From Virgibacillus aidingensis (GTDB taxonomy: Bacteria > Bacillota > Bacilli > Bacillales > Amphibacillaceae), in contig NZ_WIXN01000029.1 of assembly GCF_010994035.1 (NCBI RefSeq), positions 1 through 38,530 on the forward strand: a stretch of DNA of 38,530 bases, given 5' to 3'. Below the pieces are notes generated by a model. The model saw only the letters and a list, made by a program, of their open reading frames with translations. It did not search any database and was not told the DNA's origin. The position numbers and the translations under genes are program-made. This document shows, piece by piece, positions 28,905 through 37,185 of this stretch (positions within the stretch are counted from its first letter, which is position 1; each line of letters opens with the position of its first letter).

Positions 28905-28954
28905 TCTTTTTCCCCCTCTTTTTAATATATAAGATGAATATTTCATCGCAGTAC

Positions 28955-29923
28955 CTAGTCATATAAATGGCATGCAACAAAATGATTATCTTCCACTGGT
29001 TTAAATTCAGGTCTTACCTGCCTGCAAATATCCATTGCATGTGGACACCTTGTATGAAATGCACAGCCAGATGGCGGATTGGCAGGGCTCGGAACATCCC
29101 CTTTTAATATAATTCTCTCCTTTTGCAAATCCGGATCCGGAAGCGGCACGGCTGAAAGCAATGCCTGTGTGTAAGGATGTTTCGGATCTCCATAGAGCCT
29201 GTCTCTGTCTGTCAGCTCTACCATCCGTCCTAAATACATAACTCCAATACGGTCACTGATATGTTTAACAACACTAAGGTCATGCGCGATAAAAATATAT
29301 GTCAGGTTAAATTGATTACGGAGCTCTTCCATCAAATTAAGAATTTGTGACTGAATGGAAACATCCAACGCTGAAACAGGTTCATCACAGATAATCAATT
29401 TCGGATTATTTGCAAGCGCTCTGGCAATGCCTATCCGCTGCCTTTGCCCTCCGCTGAATTGGTGCGGATACCTTGTGGCATGATATGCACTCAGGCCAAC
29501 AACTTCCAATAATTCCCGAACCCTTTCTTTACGCTGTTCGGCAGACTTCATGCCATGCACCAAAAGCGGCTCCCCGACTATTTTTTCCACCGTATGCCTG
29601 GGATTTAGGGAAGCATAAGGATCCTGAAAAATTATTTGCATATCCTTTCTCAGCTGTCGCATCTGTTCACCGTTGACGTGTGTAATGTCTTTATCCTCAA
29701 AAAGCACTTCACCCTCTGTCGGTTCAATCAACCGCAGAATGGATTTACCAGTGGTGGATTTACCACAGCCTGACTCTCCGACAATCCCGAGAATCTCTCC
29801 CTCCATTACAGTGAAAGATACATCATCTACTGCTTTCACTTCTCCAACTTTTCGCCCCAGCGGGCCGCCCTTTATATCAAAATACTTTTTCAATCCATTA
29901 ACTTCTAATATCGGCTTCTGCAT
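28955..29923 (-). CDS. appF: Oligopeptide ABC transporter ATPase (AppF-like)
   Basis: 322 residues. Walker A GESGCGKST, Q-loop FQDPYASLNPR, signature FSGGQRQRIGIARAL, Walker B LIICDEPVSALD and His switch FIAHDLSVV. The C-terminal oligopeptide motif SGCAFHTRCPHAMDIC has the Cys residues typical of this subgroup. The start is ATG 29923 ([15 protein letters not shown]), inside the end of appD (26-base overlap), with AAGG nine bases before it. It works as a heterodimer with AppD. Confidence 0.95.
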   Translation of the reverse strand: MQKPILEVNGLKKYFDIKGGPLGRKVGEVKAVDDVSFTVMEGEILGIVGESGCGKSTTGKSILRLIEPTEGEVLFEDKDITHVNGEQMRQLRKDMQIIFQDPYASLNPRHTVEKIVGEPLLVHGMKSAEQRKERVRELLEVVGLSAYHATRYPHQFSGGQRQRIGIARALANNPKLIICDEPVSALDVSIQSQILNLMEELRNQFNLTYIFIAHDLSVVKHISDRIGVMYLGRMVELTDRDRLYGDPKHPYTQALLSAVPLPDPDLQKERIILKGDVPSPANPPSGCAFHTRCPHAMDICRQVRPEFKPVEDNHFVACHLYD

Positions 29924-30914
29924 GCATTTCAACCTTCCCTTCTTTATCGTCATGCAGGAAACATCTGCTTTGACGACCATTTTCCAAAGGATAAAGGGCA
30001 GGGTTTTCATTAAAGCAGCGATCAAAGGCAAATTCGCATCTCGGAGCGAAATTGCAGCCGACTCTACCCATTTTCGGTTTAGGCACAACGCCCGGGATTG
30101 AATAGAGCTTTTGCTCCCTTTCATGAATTTTAGGCAATGACTTAATCAAACCTTGTGAATAAGGATGCTGCGGTTCCTTTAAGATTTCCCTCGTTGTTCC
30201 CTCTTCCACTACTTGTCCCGCATACATAACGACTACTCTGTCACAGATTTCAGCGACAACCCCCAAATCGTGGGTAATCAGTAAAATGGCTGTGTTTTCT
30301 TTTTCATTTAAGTCGCGCATTAAATCAAGTATTTGTGCTTGAATCGTTACATCAAGTGCCGTTGTAGGCTCATCGGCAATTAATAGCTCTGGGTCACAGG
30401 ACATAGCCATGGCAATCATGACCCGCTGTCTCATCCCCCCGGATAACTGATGCGGATACTCATCCACGATTTCCTCCGCTCTTGGAATTCCTACCAGGTT
30501 TAGCATATTGACAGCTTTTTTCCGGGCTTCTTTTTTTGTCATTTTCTGATGAAGTCTGATCGCTTCAATAAGTTGATTTCCGATCGTAAACAACGGATTT
30601 AACGACGTCATTGGTTCCTGGAAAATCATGGATATTTCATTTCCGCGCAGTTTTTTCATCCGTTTTTCGGAAGCCTTTGCAAGATTTTCCCCTTTGAAAT
30701 TAATTTCACCGTTGACGATTTCCCCGGGCGGCTTTGGAATAAGCTGCATTACCGAAAGTGAGGTAACACTCTTCCCGCTCCCGGATTCTCCAACAACCCC
30801 TACAACTTCCCCTTCATGCACTTTAATGCTTACACCGTCTACAGCAGGGATTTCTCCACTGTCAGTAAAAAAATGTGTATGTAAATCTTTTAGTTCCAAA
30901 ACCAATTCTGACAT
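29898..30914 (-). CDS. appD: Oligopeptide ABC transporter ATPase (AppD-like)
   Basis: 338 residues. Walker [13 protein letters not shown]-loop [10 protein letters not shown], signature [15 protein letters not shown], Walker [13 protein letters not shown], His switch LITHDLGVV, and a C-terminal Cys motif [16 protein letters not shown] start at ATG 30914 ([10 protein letters not shown]), right after AGGGGGAA; the longer frame to 30989 has no ribosome site. It is the first gene of the operon, with the promoter at 31029-31056. Confidence 0.95.
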   Translation of the reverse strand: MSELVLELKDLHTHFFTDSGEIPAVDGVSIKVHEGEVVGVVGESGSGKSVTSLSVMQLIPKPPGEIVNGEINFKGENLAKASEKRMKKLRGNEISMIFQEPMTSLNPLFTIGNQLIEAIRLHQKMTKKEARKKAVNMLNLVGIPRAEEIVDEYPHQLSGGMRQRVMIAMAMSCDPELLIADEPTTALDVTIQAQILDLMRDLNEKENTAILLITHDLGVVAEICDRVVVMYAGQVVEEGTTREILKEPQHPYSQGLIKSLPKIHEREQKLYSIPGVVPKPKMGRVGCNFAPRCEFAFDRCFNENPALYPLENGRQSRCFLHDDKEGKVEMHAEADIRS

Positions 30915-31028
30915 GATTGGTTCCCCCTGTTCTCTCTCTTTATGAAAATTCTTCAAAATAGTCTTTTCAGGACTAAAATTTGAACACATGTTATAAATGA
31001 TATTTTTTAGAATATTTAATTACCATTT

Positions 31029-31056
31029 ATTATACGGAAATTTAACTAGATTGCAA
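31029..31056 (-). promoter_or_regulatory. Sigma-A promoter of the app-like operon
   Basis: On the minus strand TTGCAA (31051-31056), a 16-base spacer and TATAAT (31029-31034), about 115 bases before appD. Confidence 0.75.
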
Positions 31057-31127
31057 GCAAATTTTTTCTGTCAGGAAAAAAAATTTTAAATCTTTTTAAC
31101 TGTAAAATCACTGGAAAATCAAGTCAT

Positions 31128-31170
31128 GCCCTTACGGCTGTAGGGCTGCCTCCATATAAGCCTGGAGGCA
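31128..31170 (-). terminator. Tandem hairpins after aroD
   Basis: GCCCT/AGGGC (31128-31146) and TGCCTCC/GGAGGCA (31147-31170) abut each other about 85 bases beyond the aroD stop. No long T-run follows, so termination is uncertain. Confidence 0.45.
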
Positions 31171-31254
31171 AGGCACTAAAATAAATAATTTCAGTTATCA
31201 GGATGTTTATACATGGATTGTCAGTAATATATTGCATGAATCCCTGCCATTATT

Positions 31255-31917
31255 TCAGCTGTTTTGATGGATAACTTTCAACACCGCCCGTAAGTCGGCA
31301 ACATGGATTTGACCCGGCGCAGAAGCCTTTCTCCCAGCACCAAATGTTGCATCCGAACCAAACACTTCACCGGCAAGCCGGCTGATTAGACCGTATTTGC
31401 CCATTGCCATCGTTATAATCGGGTGAGCCGGATATTTCTTTTTCATGAGATTTGTTGCCTGCAGCAAAATGAATACATCTTCTATCCCATTTGGCATAAC
31501 AGCTATTTTCGGCAGGTCTGCACCTGCATCTATCATTTCTGCCAATATTGAAACAATGGATCCTTCATTTGGGGTAGATTTAAAATCATGACTGGACATA
31601 ACGACAAAAATACCGTGTTTTTTTGCATAGTTCACTAGTATATTTCTGTTTTCCTTTGTTAATGTATATTCAATGTCAACAAGATCTATGTTATTGCTTT
31701 CTATGACAGCCTGCAGAAGATCAGTATATGCATTTTCTTTTATCTCTGTATCCCCGCCCTCCTTAATCGTGCGGAAAGTAAATAGCAGCGGAATACGCCC
31801 TAATTGCTCATCCAATTGACTTAGCATCATTTTTACCTTCTCTATATTTTTCACTTCGTTATACTTATCAGCTCGCCATTCCACCATATCCGGTACAAGT
31901 TCTTTTACGGCATTCAC
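31255..31917 (-). CDS. aroD: Type I 3-dehydroquinate dehydratase, N-terminally shortened
   Basis: 220 residues against about 250 for the family. It catalyses the third step of the shikimate pathway through a Schiff-base Lys. Catalytic residues are present: Glu in LVDIEYTL, His in MSSHDFKST, Lys in LPKIAVMP, and the active-site loop FGSDATFGAGRKASAPGQI. The usual first strand (about 30 residues before PDMVEWRAD) is missing. The frame is open upstream for about 17 codons but has no good start and no match to the family. GTG 31917 has AAGG eight bases before it. Either a functional short form or a 5'-truncated gene; the divergent aroK1 promoter now occupies the lost part. Confidence 0.8.
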   Translation of the reverse strand: MNAVKELVPDMVEWRADKYNEVKNIEKVKMMLSQLDEQLGRIPLLFTFRTIKEGGDTEIKENAYTDLLQAVIESNNIDLVDIEYTLTKENRNILVNYAKKHGIFVVMSSHDFKSTPNEGSIVSILAEMIDAGADLPKIAVMPNGIEDVFILLQATNLMKKKYPAHPIITMAMGKYGLISRLAGEVFGSDATFGAGRKASAPGQIHVADLRAVLKVIHQNS

Positions 31918-31936
31918 TTCATTTACCTTATTCTTT

Positions 31937-31965
31937 TTTACAAAAAAATAATTTTGCTTTATACT
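31937..31965 (+). promoter_or_regulatory. Promoter of aroK copy 1
   Basis: TTTACA (31937-31942), a 17-base spacer and TATACT (31960-31965), 34 bases before ATG 31999. Confidence 0.7.
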
Positions 31966-31998
31966 GATCCTAATCCATATTTGGAAAGAGGCTTATAA

Positions 31999-32538
31999 AT
32001 GAGTAAAGAAAAAAGCATTGTGCTCATTGGGTTTATGGGTGTTGGTAAATCAACAATTGGAAGAGAACTGGCAAAAAAGTACAAAAGAAAATTTATAGAT
32101 ATTGATCTTGAAATTGAAAAGATTTATGGAATGAAAACAACGGAGATATTTAATAAATACGGGGAAAATGCATTCCGGGAAAAAGAAAAGGAACTGTCCG
32201 GATATTATGCCCGACAACCAGGGTTTATTGTTTCCCTTGGCGGTGAAGCTTTTATGAATGAAGAAATCCGCAGTATTTGTGTATCATGCAGTCTAATTAT
32301 TTATCTGGATTTGAGCTGGGAATATTGGAAATACCGGATCAGTATATTGGTGGACAGCCGGCCTATACTTCAGAAAAAAAGTATGAAGGAAATAAAAGCA
32401 CTTTTTCACTTAAGGAAAAAAATATATCATAAACATCATATCAAAATAAATATGGATGATCTGAATATTGAAGATGCGGTAACCGCGGTCATTGAGGCAT
32501 TAGAGAGGTTTAATGCGAAAAATCGGGTAGATAAATAA
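31999..32538 (+). CDS. Shikimate kinase paralogue 1, altered GGG motif
   Basis: 179 residues, Bacillus AroK type (IVLIGFMGVGKSTIG at the N-terminus, then FIDIDLEIEK and FREKEKE carrying the shikimate-binding Asp and Arg). The third glycine motif, SLGGGAF in AroK, reads SLGGEAF here: the third Gly is Glu, next to the shikimate site. The lid Arg (DSRPIL) and a C-terminal Arg (RKKIY) remain. AGAGG lies before ATG 31999. It is divergent from aroD and has a partner copy 0.75 kb away. It may have reduced or altered activity. Confidence 0.8.
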   Translation: MSKEKSIVLIGFMGVGKSTIGRELAKKYKRKFIDIDLEIEKIYGMKTTEIFNKYGENAFREKEKELSGYYARQPGFIVSLGGEAFMNEEIRSICVSCSLIIYLDLSWEYWKYRISILVDSRPILQKKSMKEIKALFHLRKKIYHKHHIKINMDDLNIEDAVTAVIEALERFNAKNRVDK

Positions 32539-32589
32539 CCATTATTTTATTTTAACCTCTCATTCCTCCGGCAAATGTCACGATGAATT

Positions 32590-32999
32590 TCTGTATTTAG
32601 GCGATGATGTCAGCATCTCCTTGTTTTTCATAATTTAGGTTGTTCAGCCATTCGATTCCGTCGGAAACTACTATGGCATCTGCTGACTCCTCACGATAAA
32701 TCTTTTCCAACCGAGTATCGCCGTTCGTGAGACTCCCGGTAAGAGCTATAACCTTCCTCTTATATAACTGCTGCATTTACTGTGTGGGAACTCATGCAGT
32801 ATCGGATTTTGTTTCAAATCGCAAACTCGTCCATCCCAGTTCAGTCTTGTATGCAGTTTCAGTTCGTCAGTTCAGAAGTAAGCATCTAGCTTCCTTTAGG
32901 TTCCGAACCGCTTCTGATACCTTTGCTTTTAGCTAACTGTTACTACTGCCAAGCCTGTAGCGGACTTTCACCACTAAGTTAAAGCACATGCCGGGTTTT
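32590..32999 (-). mobile_element. 5' remnant of a group II intron (RT lost)
   Basis: On the minus strand the sequence starts at ACCCGGCATGTGC and follows the conserved domain I of bacterial group IIC-like introns: GTGGTGAAAGTCC, TAACAGTTAGCTAA, CCTAAAGGAAGC, GGATGGACGAGTTTGC, ACAGTAAATGCAGCAG, CTCTTACCGGGAG and TCAGCAGATGCCATAGTA. The start of the usual reverse transcriptase frame (ATGAAAAACAAGGAGATGC) is present but ends after 11 codons, and no RT or domain V/VI follows. It abuts the broken tRNA. Dead element. Confidence 0.8.
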
Positions 33000-33001
33000 C
33001 C

Positions 33002-33074
33002 CAGAGGGATTCGAACCTCCCCCGACAAATCTGGTACCGGAAACCAGTACTCTATCCAATTGAGCTATGTACGC
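33002..33074 (-). pseudogene. Broken tRNA-Arg (anticodon CCG)
   Basis: On the minus strand: 5' acceptor half GCGTACA, D-arm GCTC-AATTGGATA-GAGT, a perfect anticodon stem CTGGT/ACCAG around TTCCGGT (CCG), and the T-loop TTCGAAT. The T-stem has a few extra bases (GGGGGAGG against CCCTC), and where the 3' acceptor strand TGTACGC should be there is TGGGAAAA leading into the group II remnant. Without a 3' acceptor strand it cannot be charged. Confidence 0.8.
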
Positions 33075-33295
33075 ATAAAGTGATTTAATCTAATTTCCAA
33101 TCAAAAGCACTAATAGTAGCATAACATACTACAAGATGGGAGATGCCTTTTCCCGAAAATTCTATAACCTGCATAAAATAAAAATTAGAAACAAATTAAA
33201 TGTTAATTATAGGATCTATTAAATTTCTGCTCGTGCATAAATTATTGATATAGTTTATAATTGTTTTAGTTAATTTTACATTGGAGGAAAGTATA

Positions 33296-33847
33296 TTGAA
33301 TGGCGTTTCACTTAGAGAACAGAGCATTGTAATAATAGGTTTTATGGGTGTTGGCAAAACAACGATTGGGAAAGCTGTAGCAAAAAGATTATACCGAGAT
33401 TTTATTGATATAGATGAAGAAATCGAAAAAAAATATAATATGTCAACTTCAGATATTTTTAAAAAATATGGAGAAAAAACATTTCGCGAAAAGGAAAAAG
33501 AAGTAATATTGAACTTTTGCAATAAAAAATTAAAAATTATTTCCCTTGGTGGAGGCGCATTTTTACAGGATGAAATTAAAGATACATGCTTATCCAAATG
33601 TATTGTTTTATCCTTGGATTTATCATGGGAATCTTGGGAAGAACGTATAAATTTGATTGTAGATAGCCGACCAGTACTACAAGGAAAAAACAGTGAAGAA
33701 ATAAAAGAACTTTTTTATAAAAGACAGCCGTTATATGAGGATCACCATTCAAAGATAAAAACAGATAATCTTGATATTGAAGAAGTAGCAGATTATATAA
33801 CAGATGCTTTAAAAACTGCATGGGATATATATGAGCCAAATACTTAA
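33296..33847 (+). CDS. aroK: Shikimate kinase paralogue 2 (AroK)
   Basis: 183 residues, close to B. subtilis AroK in layout. Seen: IVIIGFMGVGKTTIGKAVA (Walker A), DFIDIDEEIEKKY (Asp), FREKEKE (Arg), ISLGGGAF (intact GGG), VDSRPVLQG (lid) and KRQPLYEDHH (C-terminal Arg). The start is TTG 33296 (MNGVSLREQ), eight bases after GGAGG. It lies in AT-rich accessory DNA on the far side of the tRNA and intron remnants. It phosphorylates shikimate at O3; the better candidate of the two copies for true function. Confidence 0.88.
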   Translation: MNGVSLREQSIVIIGFMGVGKTTIGKAVAKRLYRDFIDIDEEIEKKYNMSTSDIFKKYGEKTFREKEKEVILNFCNKKLKIISLGGGAFLQDEIKDTCLSKCIVLSLDLSWESWEERINLIVDSRPVLQGKNSEEIKELFYKRQPLYEDHHSKIKTDNLDIEEVADYITDALKTAWDIYEPNT

Positions 33848-34374
33848 TAAGTAAAGGTTAAATTTTTATTCCATTTGTGAACATATTATAGGAATAAACG
33901 ATATCGTCTGTCTGACGTATTTATCCCAATCGTTTGAATCTTATTGGAAATTGAGTAATTTCATGAAGAATACCACTTTCTATTTTTATAATGTAATTTC
34001 TAACAGAACTACTACTTGGTATAGATGATAGGTTTATTTTGTGTCTGAAAACCAAATAACAGGATAAAGCCTGCTGCAAATCAATTCAACTCGGTTACTC
34101 AGTTCATTTTCATCGCTGTTAGATAACACCATAACCTTGAACTTATTGGGCTTCATACTTTACCGCTCCATTCACAAACCAAAAATACGAATTACCCTAT
34201 AACCAACCACCCCCAAAAGGTCCTGCAAAACCTGGTGAAATGCAAAGTGTGGTATTTACCGATCCGGTGTTTTTACCACGCTTTTTTATATTATCATTAA
34301 TTTTTAGTATTAAAAAGATTGCTTTTTATAAAATTTTAGTAAGCACACAATAATTATCGGGGAGATCCTTACGT
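33848..34374. other. Intergenic region, AT-rich, degraded
   Basis: About 530 bases between aroK copy 2 and the transposase remnant. It contains one small open frame on the minus strand (34034-34156) and no other recognisable element. Confidence 0.4.
34034..34156 (-). CDS. Possible 40-residue ORF
   Basis: ATG at 34156 to TAA at 34034, starting MKPNKFKVMVLSNSDENEL and ending in WFSDTK. Codon composition is plausible, but there is no clear ribosome site and I recognise no family. It may be a fragment of a larger lost gene. Confidence 0.25.
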   Translation of the reverse strand: MKPNKFKVMVLSNSDENELSNRVELICSRLYPVIWFSDTK

Positions 34375-34800
34375 TTAAACATTATAAAATAAATCAAGTA
34401 TGTCACGTTTATACGTATGAAACATGACCATTTTATTTGCCCAAACGGTCAAAACGTAACTTTCCGCAATCAGTCTCATCGAACATACTGTTACGGTTTT
34501 ACACGAACCTTCAAAATTTACTAGTTCGAAACTGCACAGGGTGCCAACTGTGTTCCCATTGCACCAAAGCAATGAAGGGGAATATTCGGAAGGTTTACTA
34601 TATTCCCTAGTGGGAACTAAAAAGCTACACAAGAGAATGAACGACAAAGGTAAAATTGATGCGGAGACAGTCTTCGGGTTTCTGAAGGCTAGTTTGCGTT
34701 TCTCCCGTTTACCTCAGTAAGGGACAGGAGATATTGGAAATTGAGTTGGTATTTACATTCATGGCCGTGAGCATGAGAAGGTACACCGCACAAAAACCTA
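34375..34800 (+). pseudogene. Insertion-sequence transposase remnant (IS1182-like)
   Basis: Pieces of a transposase C-terminal half in different frames: FICPNGQNVTFRNQ and YGFTRTFKIY, then NCTGCQLCSHCTKA with the Cys cluster, GNIRKVYY, then MNDKGKIDAETVFGFLKA and finally TFMAVSMRRYTAQK. Stop codons and frameshifts separate the pieces. The order and motifs (Cys-rich block, E-VFG, MAV-RRYTA) fit IS1182-type DDE transposases. The upstream half and the left end are missing. A sequence after the terminator, GGCTGGTTATGTCCCAGCC, looks like its right end. Confidence 0.75.
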
Positions 34801-34833
34801 GTTCTACCTTAGATGATATCAACCATTTAAATC

Positions 34834-34877
34834 AAAAAGGTTCCAACCATCAAAAACTGGTGATTGGAACCTTTTTT
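34834..34877. terminator. Terminator after the transposase remnant
   Basis: AAAAAGGTTCCAA pairs with TTGGAACCTTTTTT. It works on both strands and so also lies at the end of the HMG-CoA lyase operon. Confidence 0.8.
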
Positions 34878-34918
34878 AAGTCTGTTTTTTGGCTGGTTAT
34901 GTCCCAGCCCCCTCAATA

Positions 34919-35878
34919 TCAATCTACTTTCTTTTGTCCTTCAGTTTTTTCTTCATGTAAGCTCGATGATGGACCAGCTGTAAGCATATAGCTGTCCTTG
35001 TCAACACTAATGATATTCCTCACATACTCTGCCGCATGAATCAACTCATCCAGATTTGTGCTAGTCGAAACACCCATTTCTTCCAGCATATGCACTAGAT
35101 CCTCTGTTGCTACATTCCCAGTCGCTCCCGGTGCGTAAGGACAACCACCTAGCCCGGCAATAGAACTGTCGTAATGCGTTACTCCCTGCTGAAGTGCCGC
35201 CAACGTGTTCGCAAGTGCCATACCGCGTGTGTTGTGAAAGTGCATGGAATAGGTGATATGAGGGAATTCCTTTAGGAGCACCTCGAGCGTATCATATACT
35301 TGCTTCGGATGTGCCATGCCCGTAGTGTCGGCGAGGGAAATCTCTCTCACTCCCGATTCATTATAGCGTCGTACAATCTCAACCAAGCGCTTCACAGGTA
35401 CTGCCCCTTCAAACGGACAGCCAAATGCCACCGAAACCGACCCCATCACTGCTATATTTTCCTTTGAGGCATAATCAAAAATCGGCGCCTGTTTATCTTG
35501 CGCATCCTTAACAGTTGCATTTGCGTTTGATAAACTGTGCGAATCAGTCGCAGATAGCATTGTTTTCACTTTTTTCACCCCAGCGAGGACCGCACGCTCG
35601 GCTCCCTTCAAATTTGGAACGAGTGCACGTAAGTCGATTCCGTTCATCTCATCAATGACCGTACCCACGACCTCTTCCGCATCTTTTAATTGCGGTATTG
35701 CTTTTGGATGTACGAAGGATGTTACTTCTATCGACTTTACTCCGGTTTTAGCTAACTTCCTTATAATCTTAACTTTTTCTTCTGTCGGTATCCAATCTGC
35801 CTCCATCTGGAAACCATCACGTGGAGCAACTTCACAGATGATAGCTTTGGAAGGTAAAGATAGTTTCTGTATACTCAT
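34919..35878 (-). CDS. Hydroxymethylglutaryl-CoA lyase family protein
   Basis: 319 residues. It cleaves HMG-CoA to acetyl-CoA and acetoacetate. TIM barrel: CEVAPRDGFQ (catalytic Arg-Asp) at the N-terminus, MHFHNTRGMALAN with the metal-binding His pair, and the signature SIAGLGGCPYAPGATGN with the catalytic Cys near residue 247. The length and motifs fit true HMG-CoA lyases (YngG/MvaB group), although related lyases for other 3-hydroxyacyl-CoAs exist. It starts four bases after the CoA-transferase stop, so it is coupled with it. Confidence 0.9.
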   Translation of the reverse strand: MSIQKLSLPSKAIICEVAPRDGFQMEADWIPTEEKVKIIRKLAKTGVKSIEVTSFVHPKAIPQLKDAEEVVGTVIDEMNGIDLRALVPNLKGAERAVLAGVKKVKTMLSATDSHSLSNANATVKDAQDKQAPIFDYASKENIAVMGSVSVAFGCPFEGAVPVKRLVEIVRRYNESGVREISLADTTGMAHPKQVYDTLEVLLKEFPHITYSMHFHNTRGMALANTLAALQQGVTHYDSSIAGLGGCPYAPGATGNVATEDLVHMLEEMGVSTSTNLDELIHAAEYVRNIISVDKDSYMLTAGPSSSLHEEKTEGQKKVD

Positions 35879-35882
35879 TTTA

Positions 35883-37091
35883 TTAAATAACCCCTTCTTT
35901 TTTTAGTTTATAAATCTCCTCTTCTGAAAACCCTAACTCTTTCCCTAAAATTTCCTCATTATGTTCACCAAGTTCTGGTGCACGATGGCGAATAGCCCCT
36001 GGTGTTTTTGAGAATTTTGGTACGATACCAGGAACCTTTACTTTGCCGAGACGCGGATGTTCTACTTCTACAATATTTTCACGTGCTTTGTATTGAGGAT
36101 CATTGAAAATATCTTCAATGGTATAAATTGGACTTACAGGTACTCCATAATCATCCAATTTTGCTGTAAGTTCCTTCTGTGTAAACTGTGCAATCCATGT
36201 TGAGACAATATCTTGCACTTCTGCATCATGTTTCAAACGTACTGAATTCGTGTAATAACGATCATCTTCTAACATATCTTCCCGTTCCATCGCTTTTGCA
36301 AGGCGATCAAATGTTGAATCTGTACTGCATACGAGAACAACGAACTTACCGTCTTTCGTTTCATATGTTCCTGCTGGGCTTGAGTGGCCAGCTAAACCTG
36401 GACTTCTTTCACGTACTTTTTTATTTTGATCATACTCTGCCACCAAAAATTCAAGCATTCGGAAAATCGACTCATATAAACCCAAGTCAACAACTTGCCC
36501 TTCTTCCACTTCTCCAGTATCCCGGTGGTAGAGTGCGGCAACCGCTGCAAATGCGACATACACACCTGTAATATAATCAAGCAGTGAGTAGGATGGACTT
36601 ACTGGTGGACGATCTTTAAATCCCTGAATTGCAGTATGGCCACTAAATGCTGTCCCCGGAGTTCCAAAACCCGCTTTATGTTTGTAAGGACCCGTTTGGC
36701 CATATCCTGAAACACGTACCATAACAAGCTCCGGATTTTCTTTTTTCAATGTTTCATATCCAAGATCCCATTTTTCTAATGTACCAGGTCGAAAATTTTC
36801 AATTAATATATCAGATTGTGAGATTAGTTTTTTAAAGATCTTTTTCCCTTCATCTGTGCGGATATCGAGCGTAATTGATTTTTTGTTGCGTGCCAATCCC
36901 GGCCACCTTAGAGCTTCACCGTTTTTCCACGGACCGACCGTCCGCAGTGTATCCCCTTTATTCGGCAATTCTACTTTTATTACTTCTGCCCCAAAGTCAG
37001 CGAGCAACGTCGCACCAAAAGGAGCTGCAATCATTGTTGAGGTATCAATGATTTTTATCCCTGTTAATGGACCAAAATTTTTAGCTTTCAT
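35883..37091 (-). CDS. Type III (CaiB/BaiF) CoA-transferase
   Basis: 402 residues. Seen: GIKIIDTSTMIAAPFGATLL at the N-terminus, KKSITLDIRTDEGK, LIENFRPGTLEKWDLGYETL, and the catalytic Asp in SLLDYITGVYVAF. The C-terminus carries the small domain with IYTIEDIFNDPQYKAREN. The family moves CoA between carboxylic acids. With HMG-CoA lyase next door, a succinyl-CoA:3-hydroxy-3-methylglutarate CoA-transferase (as in mammalian SUGCT) is the most economical reading, but this is inferred from context. GGAGGG lies before ATG 37091, and an operator-like palindrome is just upstream. Confidence 0.9.
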   Translation of the reverse strand: MKAKNFGPLTGIKIIDTSTMIAAPFGATLLADFGAEVIKVELPNKGDTLRTVGPWKNGEALRWPGLARNKKSITLDIRTDEGKKIFKKLISQSDILIENFRPGTLEKWDLGYETLKKENPELVMVRVSGYGQTGPYKHKAGFGTPGTAFSGHTAIQGFKDRPPVSPSYSLLDYITGVYVAFAAVAALYHRDTGEVEEGQVVDLGLYESIFRMLEFLVAEYDQNKKVRERSPGLAGHSSPAGTYETKDGKFVVLVCSTDSTFDRLAKAMEREDMLEDDRYYTNSVRLKHDAEVQDIVSTWIAQFTQKELTAKLDDYGVPVSPIYTIEDIFNDPQYKARENIVEVEHPRLGKVKVPGIVPKFSKTPGAIRHRAPELGEHNEEILGKELGFSEEEIYKLKKEGVI

Positions 37092-37110
37092 TTTATACCC
37101 TCCACATAAA

Positions 37111-37124
37111 TTAGATCGATCTAA
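37111..37124. promoter_or_regulatory. Perfect 14-bp palindrome before the CoA-transferase
   Basis: TTAGATCGATCTAA, between iclR and the CoA-transferase, just downstream of TATAGT (a possible -10). It is well placed for an operator of the adjacent IclR-type regulator. Confidence 0.6.
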
Positions 37125-37185
37125 TACTATAAATAAATATACTGGGTGGACTTCCCACAGCTAAAACTTATTCGAGTTTGGTTAG

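Noticed and set aside
33002-33074. Functional tRNA-Arg
   Set aside because: The anticodon arm is perfect, but the acceptor stem has no 3' partner strand and the T-stem carries extra bases.
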